DNA from: DASQZT01 sp963728965
GTDB lineage: Bacteria > Acidobacteriota > Terriglobia > Bryobacterales > Bryobacteraceae
Direction: 5' to 3'
DNA length: 64,000 nucleotides
NCBI GenBank assembly: GCA_963728965.1
Contig: CAVSMH010000013.1
Span: forward strand, 22,864 to 86,863
Shown: piece by piece, positions 1-8,797 of the stretch
How positions within the stretch are numbered: position 1 is the stretch's first letter
Layout of the letters: every line of letters begins with the position of its first letter
Translations under genes and position numbers: made by a program
Notes under the pieces: generated by a model
The model's input: the letters and a program-made list of their open reading frames with translations, nothing else
Databases searched by the model: none
Told to the model about the DNA's origin: nothing

Positions 1-2
1 GG

Positions 3-2648
3 TACCAGCAACGAGCCAAAACGATTTTTCGGGATCTGTCGTGCCTCCCGGCAGGTTCCAGTCTCAAGACTGAACTGTTCGACCGGCTCGATCGTTCCAC
101 CCATCTGCTCGTCCTCGCATCTCCTCAGGCTGCACAAAGCGGCGGTATGGAGATGGAGGCCAGTTATTGGTTCAGCCGGCCTCGGGATGGACACGTTCTC
201 ATTATTGTTACTGCGGGAGAGTGCCGAACGTGGGAGGAGATTCGCGAGCAGCTACTCCCACCATCCATACGAATCAACCTGACAAGTGAGCCAATATTCG
301 TGACGCTGCAACATCGCCGTGCGCGGATTCTGGACGGAAGGAGCCGGGGTCAGCTTCAAGATGAACTGGTGGAAGACCTCCACAAGGTCCTTCTCAGGTT
401 TTATCCGGAAAACGACTGGTTGCAATTACGCGGGAAAGAGCGATCGCAACGGCGCCGCGTTGTTTTCCTTCTCTCGAGTGTTGCGTTGCTCTTTCTAGTG
501 CTGGCCGTAACGGCCGTGGAGTTCGCGCTAAACGCCGAATCCCGCGCCCTGGCGGCTCAGGCTGAGCTGATGATCGGCCGAGATCAGCCCGCTGCCTTGG
601 ATTTGGCCATACGTAGCTGGCACAAATCACAGACCGAGGAGGCCAGACTTGCCGTAGCGCACGCCTTCCCCCAACCGCTGGTCAAGCTCGTAGACGCCGG
701 CAGGGTGGAGCAGGCGGCATTCTCGCCCGACGGCCGGCGTATCGTCACCGCCAGCGACGACCGCACGGTGCGGGTCTGGAATGCTGCCAACGGACAACCG
801 CTGGCTGAACTCAAAGGCTCTGAGGGTATGGAGGAAGCGGTGTTCTCGCCCGACGGACAGCGCATCGTCACGGCTCGCGACGGCCATACGGCGCGGGTGT
901 GGAATGCGACCAACGGCGACCTGCTGGTCGAGCTCAAGGGTCACGCGGACGACGTCTCTCACGCGGAGTTCTCGCCTGACGGCCAGCGCATCGTCACCGC
1001 GAGTTGGGACCATACGGCGCAGGTGTGGAATGCGACCACCGGCGACCTGTTATTCAGGCTCGAAGGCCACGCGGAGGAGGTCGAGGATGCGGCGTACTCG
1101 CTCGATGGCCAGCGCATCGTCACCGCCAGCGATGACCATACGGCGCGGGTGTGGGATGCGACCAACGGACACCTGCTGTTCAGGCTCGAAGGCCACGCGG
1201 ACAACGTCTATCACGCGGCGTTCTCGCCTGACGGCCGGCGCATCGTCACCGCCAGCAAGGACCATACGGCACTGGTGTGGAATGCAGCCAATGGGCACCT
1301 GCTGGCCAGGCTCGAAGGACGCACCAAGGATGTTGTGGGCGCGCGGTTCGGGCCCGAGGGTGTTGTGCGCGCGCGGTTCTCGCCGAACGGCCAGCGCATT
1401 GTTACCGCCAGTGACGACCGCACGGTGCGGGTCTGGAACGCGGCCAATGGACAACTGCTCGCTGAACTCAACGGCCACTCTGAGGGTATGGCGGATGCGG
1501 AGTTCTCGCCTGACGGCGAGCGCATCGTCACCGCGAGTTGGGACCATACGGCGCGGGTGTGGGATGCGACCAGCGGACACCTGCTAGTCAAGCTCGAAGG
1601 ACACGCGAATGGTGTTGTGGGCGCGCAGTTCTCGCCCGACGGCCAGCGGATCGTCACTGCGAGTCGGGACCAGACAGTGCAGGTGTGGGGCCTGGCTAAC
1701 GGCCGACTGCTGGCCAAGCTCCAAGGGCACGCGGAGGGTGTAGCGGATGCGGAGTTCTCGCCTGGCGGCCAGCGCATCGTGACCGCCAGCGATGACCATA
1801 CGGCGCGGGTGTGGAGCGCGGACGGTCGACCGGTGGCCGAACTCGTGGGCCACACGGACAAGGTCGGACACGCTGAATTCTCGCCTGACGGCAAGCGCAT
1901 CGTGACGGCGAGTTGGGACCGTACCGCGGGGATCTGGGACGCGGACAACGGCCGGATGTTGACCAAGCTCAGCCCCACGTCCATCGTCTGTTACGCGGTG
2001 TTCTCGCCCGACGGACAGCGCATCGTCACTGCGGGTTGGGACCGTACGCCGCGGGTGTGGAATGCGACCAGCGGACAACTGCTGGCCGAGTTCAAGGGCC
2101 ACAAGGACGTCGTCTGTCACGCAGCGTTCTCGCCTGACGGCCAGCGCATCGTCACCGCCAGCAGGGACCATACGGCGCGGGTGTGGAACGCGGACGACGG
2201 CCACCCGGTAGCCACGCTCCAAGGCACGGACGAGTTCGTGCAGGCAGCGTTCTTGCCCGACGGCCATCGCATCGTTACCGACAGCAAGAACCATACGGCG
2301 CAAGTGTGGAATGCGGCCACCAGCGAATTGCTGGCAACAAAGAGTTTTGTCATCCACGACGCGGCGTTCCATCCCGACGGCACGCGCATCGTCATCGCCC
2401 CCGTCGTACAGGCTGCATTCTCGCCCGACGGCCATCGCATCGTGACCGTCAGCGACGACTACAGAGCGCGGTTATGGGACGCAGAGAATGGCCAATTGGT
2501 GGCAATGCTCGAAGGGCACACGAATAGCGTGGTGCGCGCGCAGTTCTCGCCTGACGGCCGGCGCATCGTCACCGCCAGCAAGGATCGGACGGCGCGAGTC
2601 TACGGGATCGTCACGTTCGCAGACATCGTCAAAATGCTTGCAAGATAA
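3..2648 (+). CDS. TIR domain - transmembrane - WD40 repeat protein (5' end outside window)
   Basis: The frame is open from the left edge, so the start lies upstream; the ATG at 147 is internal. The codons from 3 to about 440 read as the second half of a TIR domain: FRDLSCLPAG, then LASPQAAQSG followed by an acidic MEMEA segment where TIR NADases carry their glutamate, then LPPSIR. A hydrophobic segment at about 459-528 (VVFLLSSVALLFLVLAVTAV) should cross the membrane. From about 715 to the stop there are about sixteen WD40-type units of about 42 residues with core FSPDGxRIVTASxDxTARVWNA, enough for two propellers. Unit 14 is truncated (no D-x-T-x-x-VW part). TIR domains act as NAD-consuming enzymes or adaptors and WD40 propellers bind ligands or partners, so a membrane-anchored sensor-effector is a reasonable inference. 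The substrate and trigger are unknown. Confidence 0.88.
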   Translation, partial: YQQRAKTIFRDLSCLPAGSSLKTELFDRLDRSTHLLVLASPQAAQSGGMEMEASYWFSRPRDGHVLIIVTAGECRTWEEIREQLLPPSIRINLTSEPIFVTLQHRRARILDGRSRGQLQDELVEDLHKVLLRFYPENDWLQLRGKERSQRRRVVFLLSSVALLFLVLAVTAVEFALNAESRALAAQAELMIGRDQPAALDLAIRSWHKSQTEEARLAVAHAFPQPLVKLVDAGRVEQAAFSPDGRRIVTASDDRTVRVWNAANGQPLAELKGSEGMEEAVFSPDGQRIVTARDGHTARVWNATNGDLLVELKGHADDVSHAEFSPDGQRIVTASWDHTAQVWNATTGDLLFRLEGHAEEVEDAAYSLDGQRIVTASDDHTARVWDATNGHLLFRLEGHADNVYHAAFSPDGRRIVTASKDHTALVWNAANGHLLARLEGRTKDVVGARFGPEGVVRARFSPNGQRIVTASDDRTVRVWNAANGQLLAELNGHSEGMADAEFSPDGERIVTASWDHTARVWDATSGHLLVKLEGHANGVVGAQFSPDGQRIVTASRDQTVQVWGLANGRLLAKLQGHAEGVADAEFSPGGQRIVTASDDHTARVWSADGRPVAELVGHTDKVGHAEFSPDGKRIVTASWDRTAGIWDADNGRMLTKLSPTSIVCYAVFSPDGQRIVTAGWDRTPRVWNATSGQLLAEFKGHKDVVCHAAFSPDGQRIVTASRDHTARVWNADDGHPVATLQGTDEFVQAAFLPDGHRIVTDSKNHTAQVWNAATSELLATKSFVIHDAAFHPDGTRIVIAPVVQAAFSPDGHRIVTVSDDYRARLWDAENGQLVAMLEGHTNSVVRAQFSPDGRRIVTASKDRTARVYGIVTFADIVKMLAR

Positions 2649-2984
2649 CGAGGGCAGGGTAGTAGCCGTAGCGGATTGAGAACATAAACGGCCGGTGATC
2701 CCCTCGAGGTAGGAGAGCCAGCGGCCTGGCCGGGGCCGCCCTTCTGGCCAAAATCGCCGCCCAACGGTGGTGTGAGTTGAATCATAAAATGGCCGTTTTG
2801 AACCATAATGTGGCCGGCGATTCTGGCACCCCAGCGCCAAAGGTAAACCGCCCAGAGCTGGATCGGTCTCGCCGGCACGGACTCAGCGTTCACGCTGGCT
2901 ACGGTCCCGGAGAAGAGCCCGCTCTCGAAGCGGCATCCGCCACCGGCTCAGTGCGTCACGAAGCCGGCGTTATTGAATGTCCCA
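2649..2984. other. Gene-free gap, possible remnant of an IS21-like terminus
   Basis: No convincing reading frame. At about 2786-2816 there are two copies of a TGGCC core around TTTTGAACCATAAT. This layout resembles the repeated terminal boxes of IS21-family elements, but I know these only from memory and no transposase frame is present. The stretch sits between the WD40 gene and a decayed oxidoreductase, which fits a scarred region. Confidence 0.25.
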
Positions 2985-3262
2985 ATGTTTAACATCATGG
3001 TCATAGGCGCCCGCTGCGCCGGCGCTCCCCTGGCGATGCTCCGCGCGCGACGGGGATACAGAGTACTGGCGGTGGACAAAGCGCAGTTCCCGAGTGACAC
3101 CGTCTCGACGCACTTCATCTGGCAGCCGGGCTGGTGCGCGCAAAACGGTGGGGTTTATTGGAAGGACTCTGCAGGCTGGGACCTGTCGTCCCTTCTCGGG
3201 TTGTGGTCGATTCTCAGCGGGTCTCGCTGACTGTGGTGCAGATTATTGGGTCCAGCCGTTGA
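2985..3262 (+). pseudogene. FAD-dependent oxidoreductase, N-terminal fragment, frameshifted
   Basis: The ATG at 2985 starts FNIMVIGARCAGAPLAMLRARRGYRVLAVD, a dinucleotide-binding fold with the GxxCAG variant seen in geranylgeranyl-reductase-like monooxygenases. It is followed by FPSDTVSTHFIWQPG, typical of that family. Near 3127 the homology moves to another frame, which continues VRAKRWGLLEGL and reaches a stop at 3260-3262. The family usually has about 350-400 residues, so the FAD C-terminal half is missing. The gene is therefore both frameshifted and truncated and is very unlikely to encode a working enzyme. The remaining bases up to 3376 hold nothing recognizable. Confidence 0.7.
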
Positions 3263-3376
3263 TACCGCAACGTCACGCGCATGCAGGTCAACGAGCGGGC
3301 GTGCCAAGTGCGCAGACGTACTCAAAGAGCCACCGTCATCGCAGATCACGGTCATGCCCGTTGCCGCTGGGTGACC

Positions 3377-4981
3377 TTAGGGGCGACATTCGAAATTAGC
3401 TGCGTCCTCAGGATTGCCTGAGCCTTTGTATTGCGCGTGCAGTGGATAAGCACAAAGCGGCCGGCTGCGACCCGGAAACGCGCTGCCGGTTGCTGTGACG
3501 CTATCGGGCGGCACATCCTGCTCCACCCAGTGGACGATGGCAGACAAGGCATCGAACGTGTCGAGCGCGGGCGGCCCCACTTTGCAGTGCCCCACCCCGG
3601 GAGCCAGGAACAAGCGGCTCCAGTTGCGGACCTGTTCGGAACCGCCGTTATCCTTGGTCATCCGTTTGTAGTAGGCGACGGTATCGAGCGCCGAGAAAGA
3701 CGGGTCGCTGAGCCCGTGCCAGAAGACCAGCTTACCGCCGTGGGCGGAAAATGTGTTGAGGTTAGTCCAACTCCAAGTCTCCCCCTGAGCGATGCCGGGA
3801 AGTGACATAGCCTGTTCTACCCAACTGTCCACGTCCATGCCTATCTCGGAAAACGCCGGCATGCCAGGGTTCCCGTAGCCGTTCAACAGACCTGGCTTGT
3901 CCTCGGTCCCTACAATTCCCGTATCAAACGGAAACCCCGGGTGGACCTGCCGTCCTTTCGAGTCTTTCGGCCCCGCGAACGCCTTCTGAAGTGCTGCGGC
4001 CTGACTCATGGACAGGCAACCCTCCACTTTTCCACCTTTGCAGACCAGCGTCTTCGGATCGAACCGGCACCCCTGGATGTTGAACACCATGCCGTCTTTG
4101 AGAGCGTCGGCGTCATCGCAGGCGTTCAGCAAGCCGTTGATAACGGTTTTCTTGTCGCTTTCGGACAACGCGTCGCGCGTGATCGGCTGGCCGCGTTGGT
4201 CTTTGGGCGCAATTTCGTTTAACGTGGCGGCAACCCACAGACCGCCAACACCCGAGACCGGGCGCATCGAGGGCGCACCCGCCACGATGCCGTCGAAATA
4301 CGTCGGGTAGCGCTGCGCCATGAGCATCCCTTCGCGTCCCCCCTCCGAACATCCGCTGAAGTAGGAGCGGCTTGGGGCGTTGCCGTAATAATGCGCGATG
4401 ATGTGTTTAGCGACCTCTGTCACGCGGCCGATCGCCGTATAACTGAAGTCGAGGGTTGCTTGCTGGTCCTGCTCAAAACTTCGGTCGAAAGACTTCAAAG
4501 CGGCTTTTCCCTGATGACCTGTATCGGTGCTGACCACGGCGAACCCGCGCGCAAGCCCCGGTTCCGCGCCCGCCGCGAATGCGCCCATCGGCGGCAGTAC
4601 GATACCATTCAAACCCCCGCCGCCCTGAAACAGAAAGCGCCCGTTCCATGGCTCGGGCAATGCGAGTGCGAACCCGATTCCGTAGGTGACTCCCGCGGCA
4701 CCCGTGCGCCGCTCGATCATTCCATCCAGGCGGCAGTAGGCCGGCAACTTCGCCGTTAATCCAGCGCTTCCGGGACCGGATGGAAGCGTGCCCGCTTGGA
4801 TCAGTTGCGCATTGGTAACGGTCAAGGGGACGCCCGGCAGTTGCAAACGCATCATCGATTCACAACCCGCGGGTGAGGCAGCCGCCCGTCCTCCTTGCGC
4901 AGCCAGATGCGAAACCGCCATCAGCGCTGCCAAAAGCGCCGGCCCGATACAGTTTAAGAAAATCAGAGCGACAGTCTTCAT
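3377..4981 (-). CDS. Tannase/feruloyl esterase family protein
   Basis: A secreted serine esterase of the tannase family, which cleaves ester bonds of plant phenolics such as gallate or ferulate esters. The start at 4981 is chosen because its ATG overlaps the TGA of the upstream ankyrin gene (ATGA) and gives a Sec signal peptide (MKTVALIF, hydrophobic to about residue 27). From that start there are 534 residues. The nucleophile motif G-C-S-E-G-G has Ser212 next to Cys211. Asp426 lies in HGLSDP, and His465-Cys466 in GVGHC complete the triad and the cysteine pair that bridges Ser and His in this family. The GCxF pair near 304 and the Cys-rich stretch at 301-322 fit the lid and calcium region. 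The exact ester substrate cannot be told from sequence. Confidence 0.9.
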   Translation of the reverse strand: MKTVALIFLNCIGPALLAALMAVSHLAAQGGRAAASPAGCESMMRLQLPGVPLTVTNAQLIQAGTLPSGPGSAGLTAKLPAYCRLDGMIERRTGAAGVTYGIGFALALPEPWNGRFLFQGGGGLNGIVLPPMGAFAAGAEPGLARGFAVVSTDTGHQGKAALKSFDRSFEQDQQATLDFSYTAIGRVTEVAKHIIAHYYGNAPSRSYFSGCSEGGREGMLMAQRYPTYFDGIVAGAPSMRPVSGVGGLWVAATLNEIAPKDQRGQPITRDALSESDKKTVINGLLNACDDADALKDGMVFNIQGCRFDPKTLVCKGGKVEGCLSMSQAAALQKAFAGPKDSKGRQVHPGFPFDTGIVGTEDKPGLLNGYGNPGMPAFSEIGMDVDSWVEQAMSLPGIAQGETWSWTNLNTFSAHGGKLVFWHGLSDPSFSALDTVAYYKRMTKDNGGSEQVRNWSRLFLAPGVGHCKVGPPALDTFDALSAIVHWVEQDVPPDSVTATGSAFPGRSRPLCAYPLHAQYKGSGNPEDAANFECRP

Positions 4982-6936
4982 TGGTATCCCTTTGGCGTGA
5001 CGGCAAGCGTCAGCCCGATACATGCCCAACTGGTTCCCGCGGCCGAGATCCACTGATCCCGGCCGTGCGGAAATCCTGTATCAAAGTAATTCATCTGGAT
5101 CGGGTACGCGCGGCTGCGCACGTGCCACGTTCCGTCGGCAAGCTGTGTTTGGAGCAGATACCGGACCGCCTTATCCAGCGACACCTGAGGAAGATTGCCC
5201 GCACTCTGGAGAGCGTAGAGCGCCTGACCAGTGGCGTAGGCATCACTCGACAACGTATCCAATTGCGCCCATCCGCCATCTGCCCTCTGATCCGCAATCA
5301 ACTTCGAGGCAGCCGACCGGATCAGCGGTGCGTTATATCGTGCCCAAACCAATCCCAACAGTCGCATCGCTTTCTCTTCGCTGGTGCGCGCCTGATATTC
5401 GGCAAGCCAATTCGCCCCACGCCGGACGCGAGTTTCGAACTCCGTCTTCCGCCCTGGAATTGGATATTCCCGTAGAGCCCGAATCGCAATGGCAGTGGGT
5501 GTGACTCTACCGGACTCAATGGGTGGGCGATCGCCATGCACCCGCCACCCCCCGTCCAGCGACTGCGAAGCCGCCAGTTGATTCACCAGGGCATCGGTGC
5601 CCCGGTCCCGCCCGTACCCATCCGCTCTCAGGGCCCACAACAGGTAAGCTGCGGTGATCTCGCCGCCGGGTAAATCAATGTCCTGAAAAAGGCCTTCCCG
5701 ATTTCCCTTCAGCCACGCCTCCAACTGGAGGTAGTTCTGGCGAACTTCGTCACCGGATACCTCAATCCCTTTCGACCGCGCCTCCGAAAATGCGAGCGCC
5801 GGCAGGATATTGTGATGACATGACGCACAGCCCGAACGTTTGAAGAACTCGCGGGTGCCAGCGTAGAGTGGCGACAATGCTTTGGCGATCGCATCCCGCG
5901 CCGTTGCTGAGCCCAGACGGGCGGCGTCATCGGGCGGTTCACTGCTTGGTTTTTCGCCGGTGAGCGAAGCGAGCAGTCGCGTTACGGGCGTATTCCCTTG
6001 GCGGCCTGCCCAATCCAGAGCGGTTTCGGGCTGCTTCCCGTAGCCGTGCCTGATATGCAGGTTGGTAGTTCTCTCTGCTGGATCAGCCCCGAGTTTCACC
6101 AACTCACTCACCATCTGGGAGGTGGATGTGTCGCTCGCAGCAGCAGCCATGATGAGAGTTTCGCCCGAGAAGCCCACGTGACTGGGACGGGCGTTCTTGG
6201 CAATCAGGCGGCGGAACATGTCTATATCGGCGTACGAAGTCGCATTAGTCAGGATGTCGATCTGACCAAATTTGGGTGCCGGATCCGCGCCGTTGGCGAG
6301 CAGCAGTTCGACCATGGCCGCGTGACCGCCGTTCACGGCCTCGGCGAGAGCATTCGTGTAGCCTGCGCGTGCATTGACGTCCACACCCTGCGCAATCAGC
6401 ATCTTCATCGATTCCGGATCGCCGTCGAAAGCTGCCCGAACCACCGTAGTCGCACCCAGCTTATCCCGGGCCTGGGGATCGGCGCCCTTCTCCAGCAGCA
6501 ATTTCACAATGCCCGCCGCCCCTGGCCGGCCCGCGGCAATCAGCAGCGCCGTCCGGCGCGTCACACTGGAAACGGCATTGACGTTTGCTCCCCGTGCGAC
6601 CAGCAGGCGCACCTTGGCTTCATCAGGAATGGACCACATGAGAGCCGTCGCGCCGGCCTGATCGGCGTGATTCGGATCGGCGCCTTTCTCCAGCAGCAGG
6701 CGCATAGTAGCAAGATCCGAGTAGATCGCGGCGTACATCAGGGCGCTCGAGCCGGCATCGTCGGCGGCATCCACGGGGGCGCCCCGTTTGATGAGGCGCT
6801 GAGCGGTAGTCATGTCGCCAAGGCCGAGGGCAGCCAGCAGTTCTTTGCCGGAAGGCGCGGCCGTTCCGGATCGGAGGCTCGCGGCAACGAGGACGAGAAC
6901 GCAACGCGTTCGAGTAGAGTTGCAAAAGTGCGCCAT
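4978..6936 (-). CDS. Exported ankyrin repeat protein with CxxCH motif and terpenoid-cyclase-like repeats
   Basis: 652 residues preceded by a clear GGAGG at a good distance. It has a short signal peptide (cleavage near SGTAAPS), then about eight ankyrin repeats (about residues 30-325; units such as LLLEKGADPNHADQAGATALMW). A single heme c-type motif CASCH lies near residue 370. The C-terminal 270 residues contain QSLDGGW, QRADGGW and QLADGTW, the QW-like motifs of the squalene cyclase / prenyltransferase alpha-alpha fold. The same order occurs in acidobacterial proteins of unknown role. It is translationally coupled to the tannase downstream, so a joint periplasmic function is likely. No catalytic DxDD of true squalene cyclases is seen, which argues for a binding or scaffold role. 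Confidence 0.85.
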   Translation of the reverse strand: MAHFCNSTRTRCVLVLVAASLRSGTAAPSGKELLAALGLGDMTTAQRLIKRGAPVDAADDAGSSALMYAAIYSDLATMRLLLEKGADPNHADQAGATALMWSIPDEAKVRLLVARGANVNAVSSVTRRTALLIAAGRPGAAGIVKLLLEKGADPQARDKLGATTVVRAAFDGDPESMKMLIAQGVDVNARAGYTNALAEAVNGGHAAMVELLLANGADPAPKFGQIDILTNATSYADIDMFRRLIAKNARPSHVGFSGETLIMAAAASDTSTSQMVSELVKLGADPAERTTNLHIRHGYGKQPETALDWAGRQGNTPVTRLLASLTGEKPSSEPPDDAARLGSATARDAIAKALSPLYAGTREFFKRSGCASCHHNILPALAFSEARSKGIEVSGDEVRQNYLQLEAWLKGNREGLFQDIDLPGGEITAAYLLWALRADGYGRDRGTDALVNQLAASQSLDGGWRVHGDRPPIESGRVTPTAIAIRALREYPIPGRKTEFETRVRRGANWLAEYQARTSEEKAMRLLGLVWARYNAPLIRSAASKLIADQRADGGWAQLDTLSSDAYATGQALYALQSAGNLPQVSLDKAVRYLLQTQLADGTWHVRSRAYPIQMNYFDTGFPHGRDQWISAAGTSWACIGLTLAVTPKGYQ

Positions 6937-7058
6937 ACTATTCCTCCGATTCGAAGTCGGCCGATCCAGGGTGGGGATTATATCAGAACCGGCAAAGCTC
7001 GTCCTGACGCAAATGAGTCATACAAAGCCGAAATGGGGTAGCCTTATTTCATTGCGGA

Positions 7059-8198
7059 TCACTCCAACAGATCCGGGCAGCTCAACACCAACCGAACTAC
7101 ATCGGTCTGTCGACGGGCGCCGGTCTTTTCGAAAATGTGCTTGAGATGATTTCGCGCGGTGTGGCGGGAAATCCGAAGCAGATCCGCGATCTCATTCAAA
7201 CTCAGGCCGTGTGCAAGTTCTGCGGCGACGGAGGCCTCGGCACGGGTGAGTCCAAACAGGGTCCGGATGCGTCTCGCGCGCGAAACAGGTTTAAGATCGG
7301 GATCGCTCAGCCACACCGCGACCACAGCTTGAGAAGGCAACGGCGATTCGTTACGAGGCGGAATCGGGCTCGCCAGAATGAGCAGGGGTTGACCGCGTTC
7401 CCGGAATACCGACATTTCTCCTCCAACCGGAGGCGCGCCGGCCGCCCGTGCAATTAGCTTTTGAAGACGCCCCGTGTCTTCCGCTCGCGAGCCGGCCAGG
7501 ACGCCTCCCTTGAGAGACACGCCGCTCTCCGTGTTGAGGATATTCCAGGCTGCGCGATTGACAAATACCGCCCGCAACTCACGGTTCAACAGGATACAGG
7601 CATGGGGTGACTTTTCGAGCAGATCCAGCGCCTGGCGCCCGGCGTCAAAGACCCCGGCGGCACGCTCCCTTGTTAAGAGGGCATGACGGAAGTGCGGCAG
7701 AAGTGATTCGTAGAAGGCGATATCGGCTGCCGCGAACGGACCCTGTGAACCGGAACGGAGGGTGCTGCAGAGGACGATTCGGTCGTCCGAACGCACAATC
7801 AACGCTGCGATGCTGTGCTTTAGTTTTTGTGGCCGCAGCCAGCCATTGTAGAACTCTGTCCGCACCAGTTCGTCCGGTTTGACATACATATCGCCGACAC
7901 CGACGGCCACACGTCCCGCAAGCAGGTCCGCGCTTCCTCTGAAGATCCAAGGATTCAGGCTGCTGTAGTGGTCGTTGTAAAGGCGCAGTTGCTCGGGCTC
8001 CGTACGAACGCACGCCAAAGGCCGGTTTTGATTCGACCGGAGATCCGTGGCGATGAGAGCAGTATTCTCGCCGCCAAGGGCGTCGGCAAACCGCTCCAGG
8101 AAAGCCGGCCACGCAGTTTCGTCGATTGCGGCCTGGTAAGCCCGCCCGACTACCTCGACAAGCAAGTCACCTTTTGACTGCGAAGGTCGCACTGCCAT
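7059..8198 (-). CDS. LuxR-family transcriptional regulator with N-terminal sensor
   Basis: 379 residues. The last 70 form a LuxR/FixJ-type helix-turn-helix: LFGLTRAEASVAAELAHGLS, then EIADLLRISRHTARNHLKHIFEKTGA. Residues 190-290 look PAS-like (ACILLNRELRAVFVNRAAWNIL). The first 180 resemble the unclassified sensor of soil LuxR regulators (DETAWPAFLERFADALGG). No receiver aspartate pocket is present, so it is a ligand- or signal-sensing one-component regulator. It is transcribed in the same direction as the ankyrin-tannase pair, 122 bp upstream of it, and may control that pair. Two palindromes lie just upstream of its start. Confidence 0.9.
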   Translation of the reverse strand: MAVRPSQSKGDLLVEVVGRAYQAAIDETAWPAFLERFADALGGENTALIATDLRSNQNRPLACVRTEPEQLRLYNDHYSSLNPWIFRGSADLLAGRVAVGVGDMYVKPDELVRTEFYNGWLRPQKLKHSIAALIVRSDDRIVLCSTLRSGSQGPFAAADIAFYESLLPHFRHALLTRERAAGVFDAGRQALDLLEKSPHACILLNRELRAVFVNRAAWNILNTESGVSLKGGVLAGSRAEDTGRLQKLIARAAGAPPVGGEMSVFRERGQPLLILASPIPPRNESPLPSQAVVAVWLSDPDLKPVSRARRIRTLFGLTRAEASVAAELAHGLSLNEIADLLRISRHTARNHLKHIFEKTGARRQTDVVRLVLSCPDLLE

Positions 8199-8256
8199 TG
8201 GTGTCTTCCGAAGAGAACCTTCAGGAGGGAAATTGCGGTGGGAGATCCCGAGACTC

Positions 8257-8314
8257 TACCTCAGTCTACTAGTATATTCCAGATCCGCAGGATCTACCTC
8301 AAGGAGTTGAGGTA
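8257..8314. promoter_or_regulatory. Inverted repeats upstream of the LuxR regulator, candidate operator
   Basis: Two perfect dyads abut: AGATCC-GCA-GGATCT at 8281-8295 and TACCTCAA-GGAG-TTGAGGTA at 8295-8314. A further half-site TACCTCA is at 8257-8263. They lie 60-115 bp upstream of the LuxR start, in the divergent gap to the winged-helix pseudogene. They could be an autoregulatory site; which protein binds is inference. Confidence 0.45.
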
Positions 8315-8392
8315 TGTTTATGTGGGGCACGTAAACGATGTAACCCTTTGTTTTCAACGCCCGCCCGGAGAGTAGTATAATCGCGATGCTGG

Positions 8393-8755
8393 ATGGCGGA
8401 GACACGTTTTTCAGCGAATGGACTCGGACCGCCCACGGGCAAGGCGGTCCGCGATGCAGTCGACCGGATCGCGGCCAGTCCGCTTTTCGTGGGTTCCGAA
8501 CGTCTGTCGCGCTTCCTGCGTTACGTGGTGGAAGAAACTCTCGCCAGTCGCAGTCAGGCGATTAAGGAATTTACTATCGCCGTGGAGGTGTACGGTAGGC
8601 CCGCAGATTACGATCCCAAAATCGATGCTACGGTCCGAGTCGAAGCTGGGCGGCTGCGGAGCAAGCTTCGGAAGTACTAAGCCGGCGAAGGCGCCGGCGA
8701 GACAGTGCGAATCGATCTTCCACGCGGGAGCTACTTCCCAGTATTTTCTTCGAAA
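8393..8755 (+). pseudogene. N-terminal domain of an adenylate-cyclase-like/TPR regulator, interrupted by a stop codon
   Basis: The frame from 8393 encodes a conserved acidobacterial N-terminal domain: FLRYVVEETL, then IKEFTIAVEVYGRPADYDP and VRVEAGRLRSKLRKY. In related proteins this continues into YYxGEGxxDPVRIxLPKGSYxPVF. Here the next codon is TAA (8678-8680), and immediately after it the same frame reads AGEGAGETVRIDLPRGSYFPVF. The stop therefore replaces a tyrosine codon within an otherwise intact frame. Downstream of 8755 the similarity ends and the oppositely oriented epimerase gene begins. The expected C-terminal TM, TolB-like and TPR parts are absent, so this is a remnant. Confidence 0.7.
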
Positions 8756-8797
8756 TGCGAAGAAGGAATACGTCACCGTAATTCCAAACGTGAGCAC

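Noticed and set aside
3155..3355. 66-residue minus-strand frame in the oxidoreductase remnant
   Set aside because: Shadow of the pseudogene; no motif.
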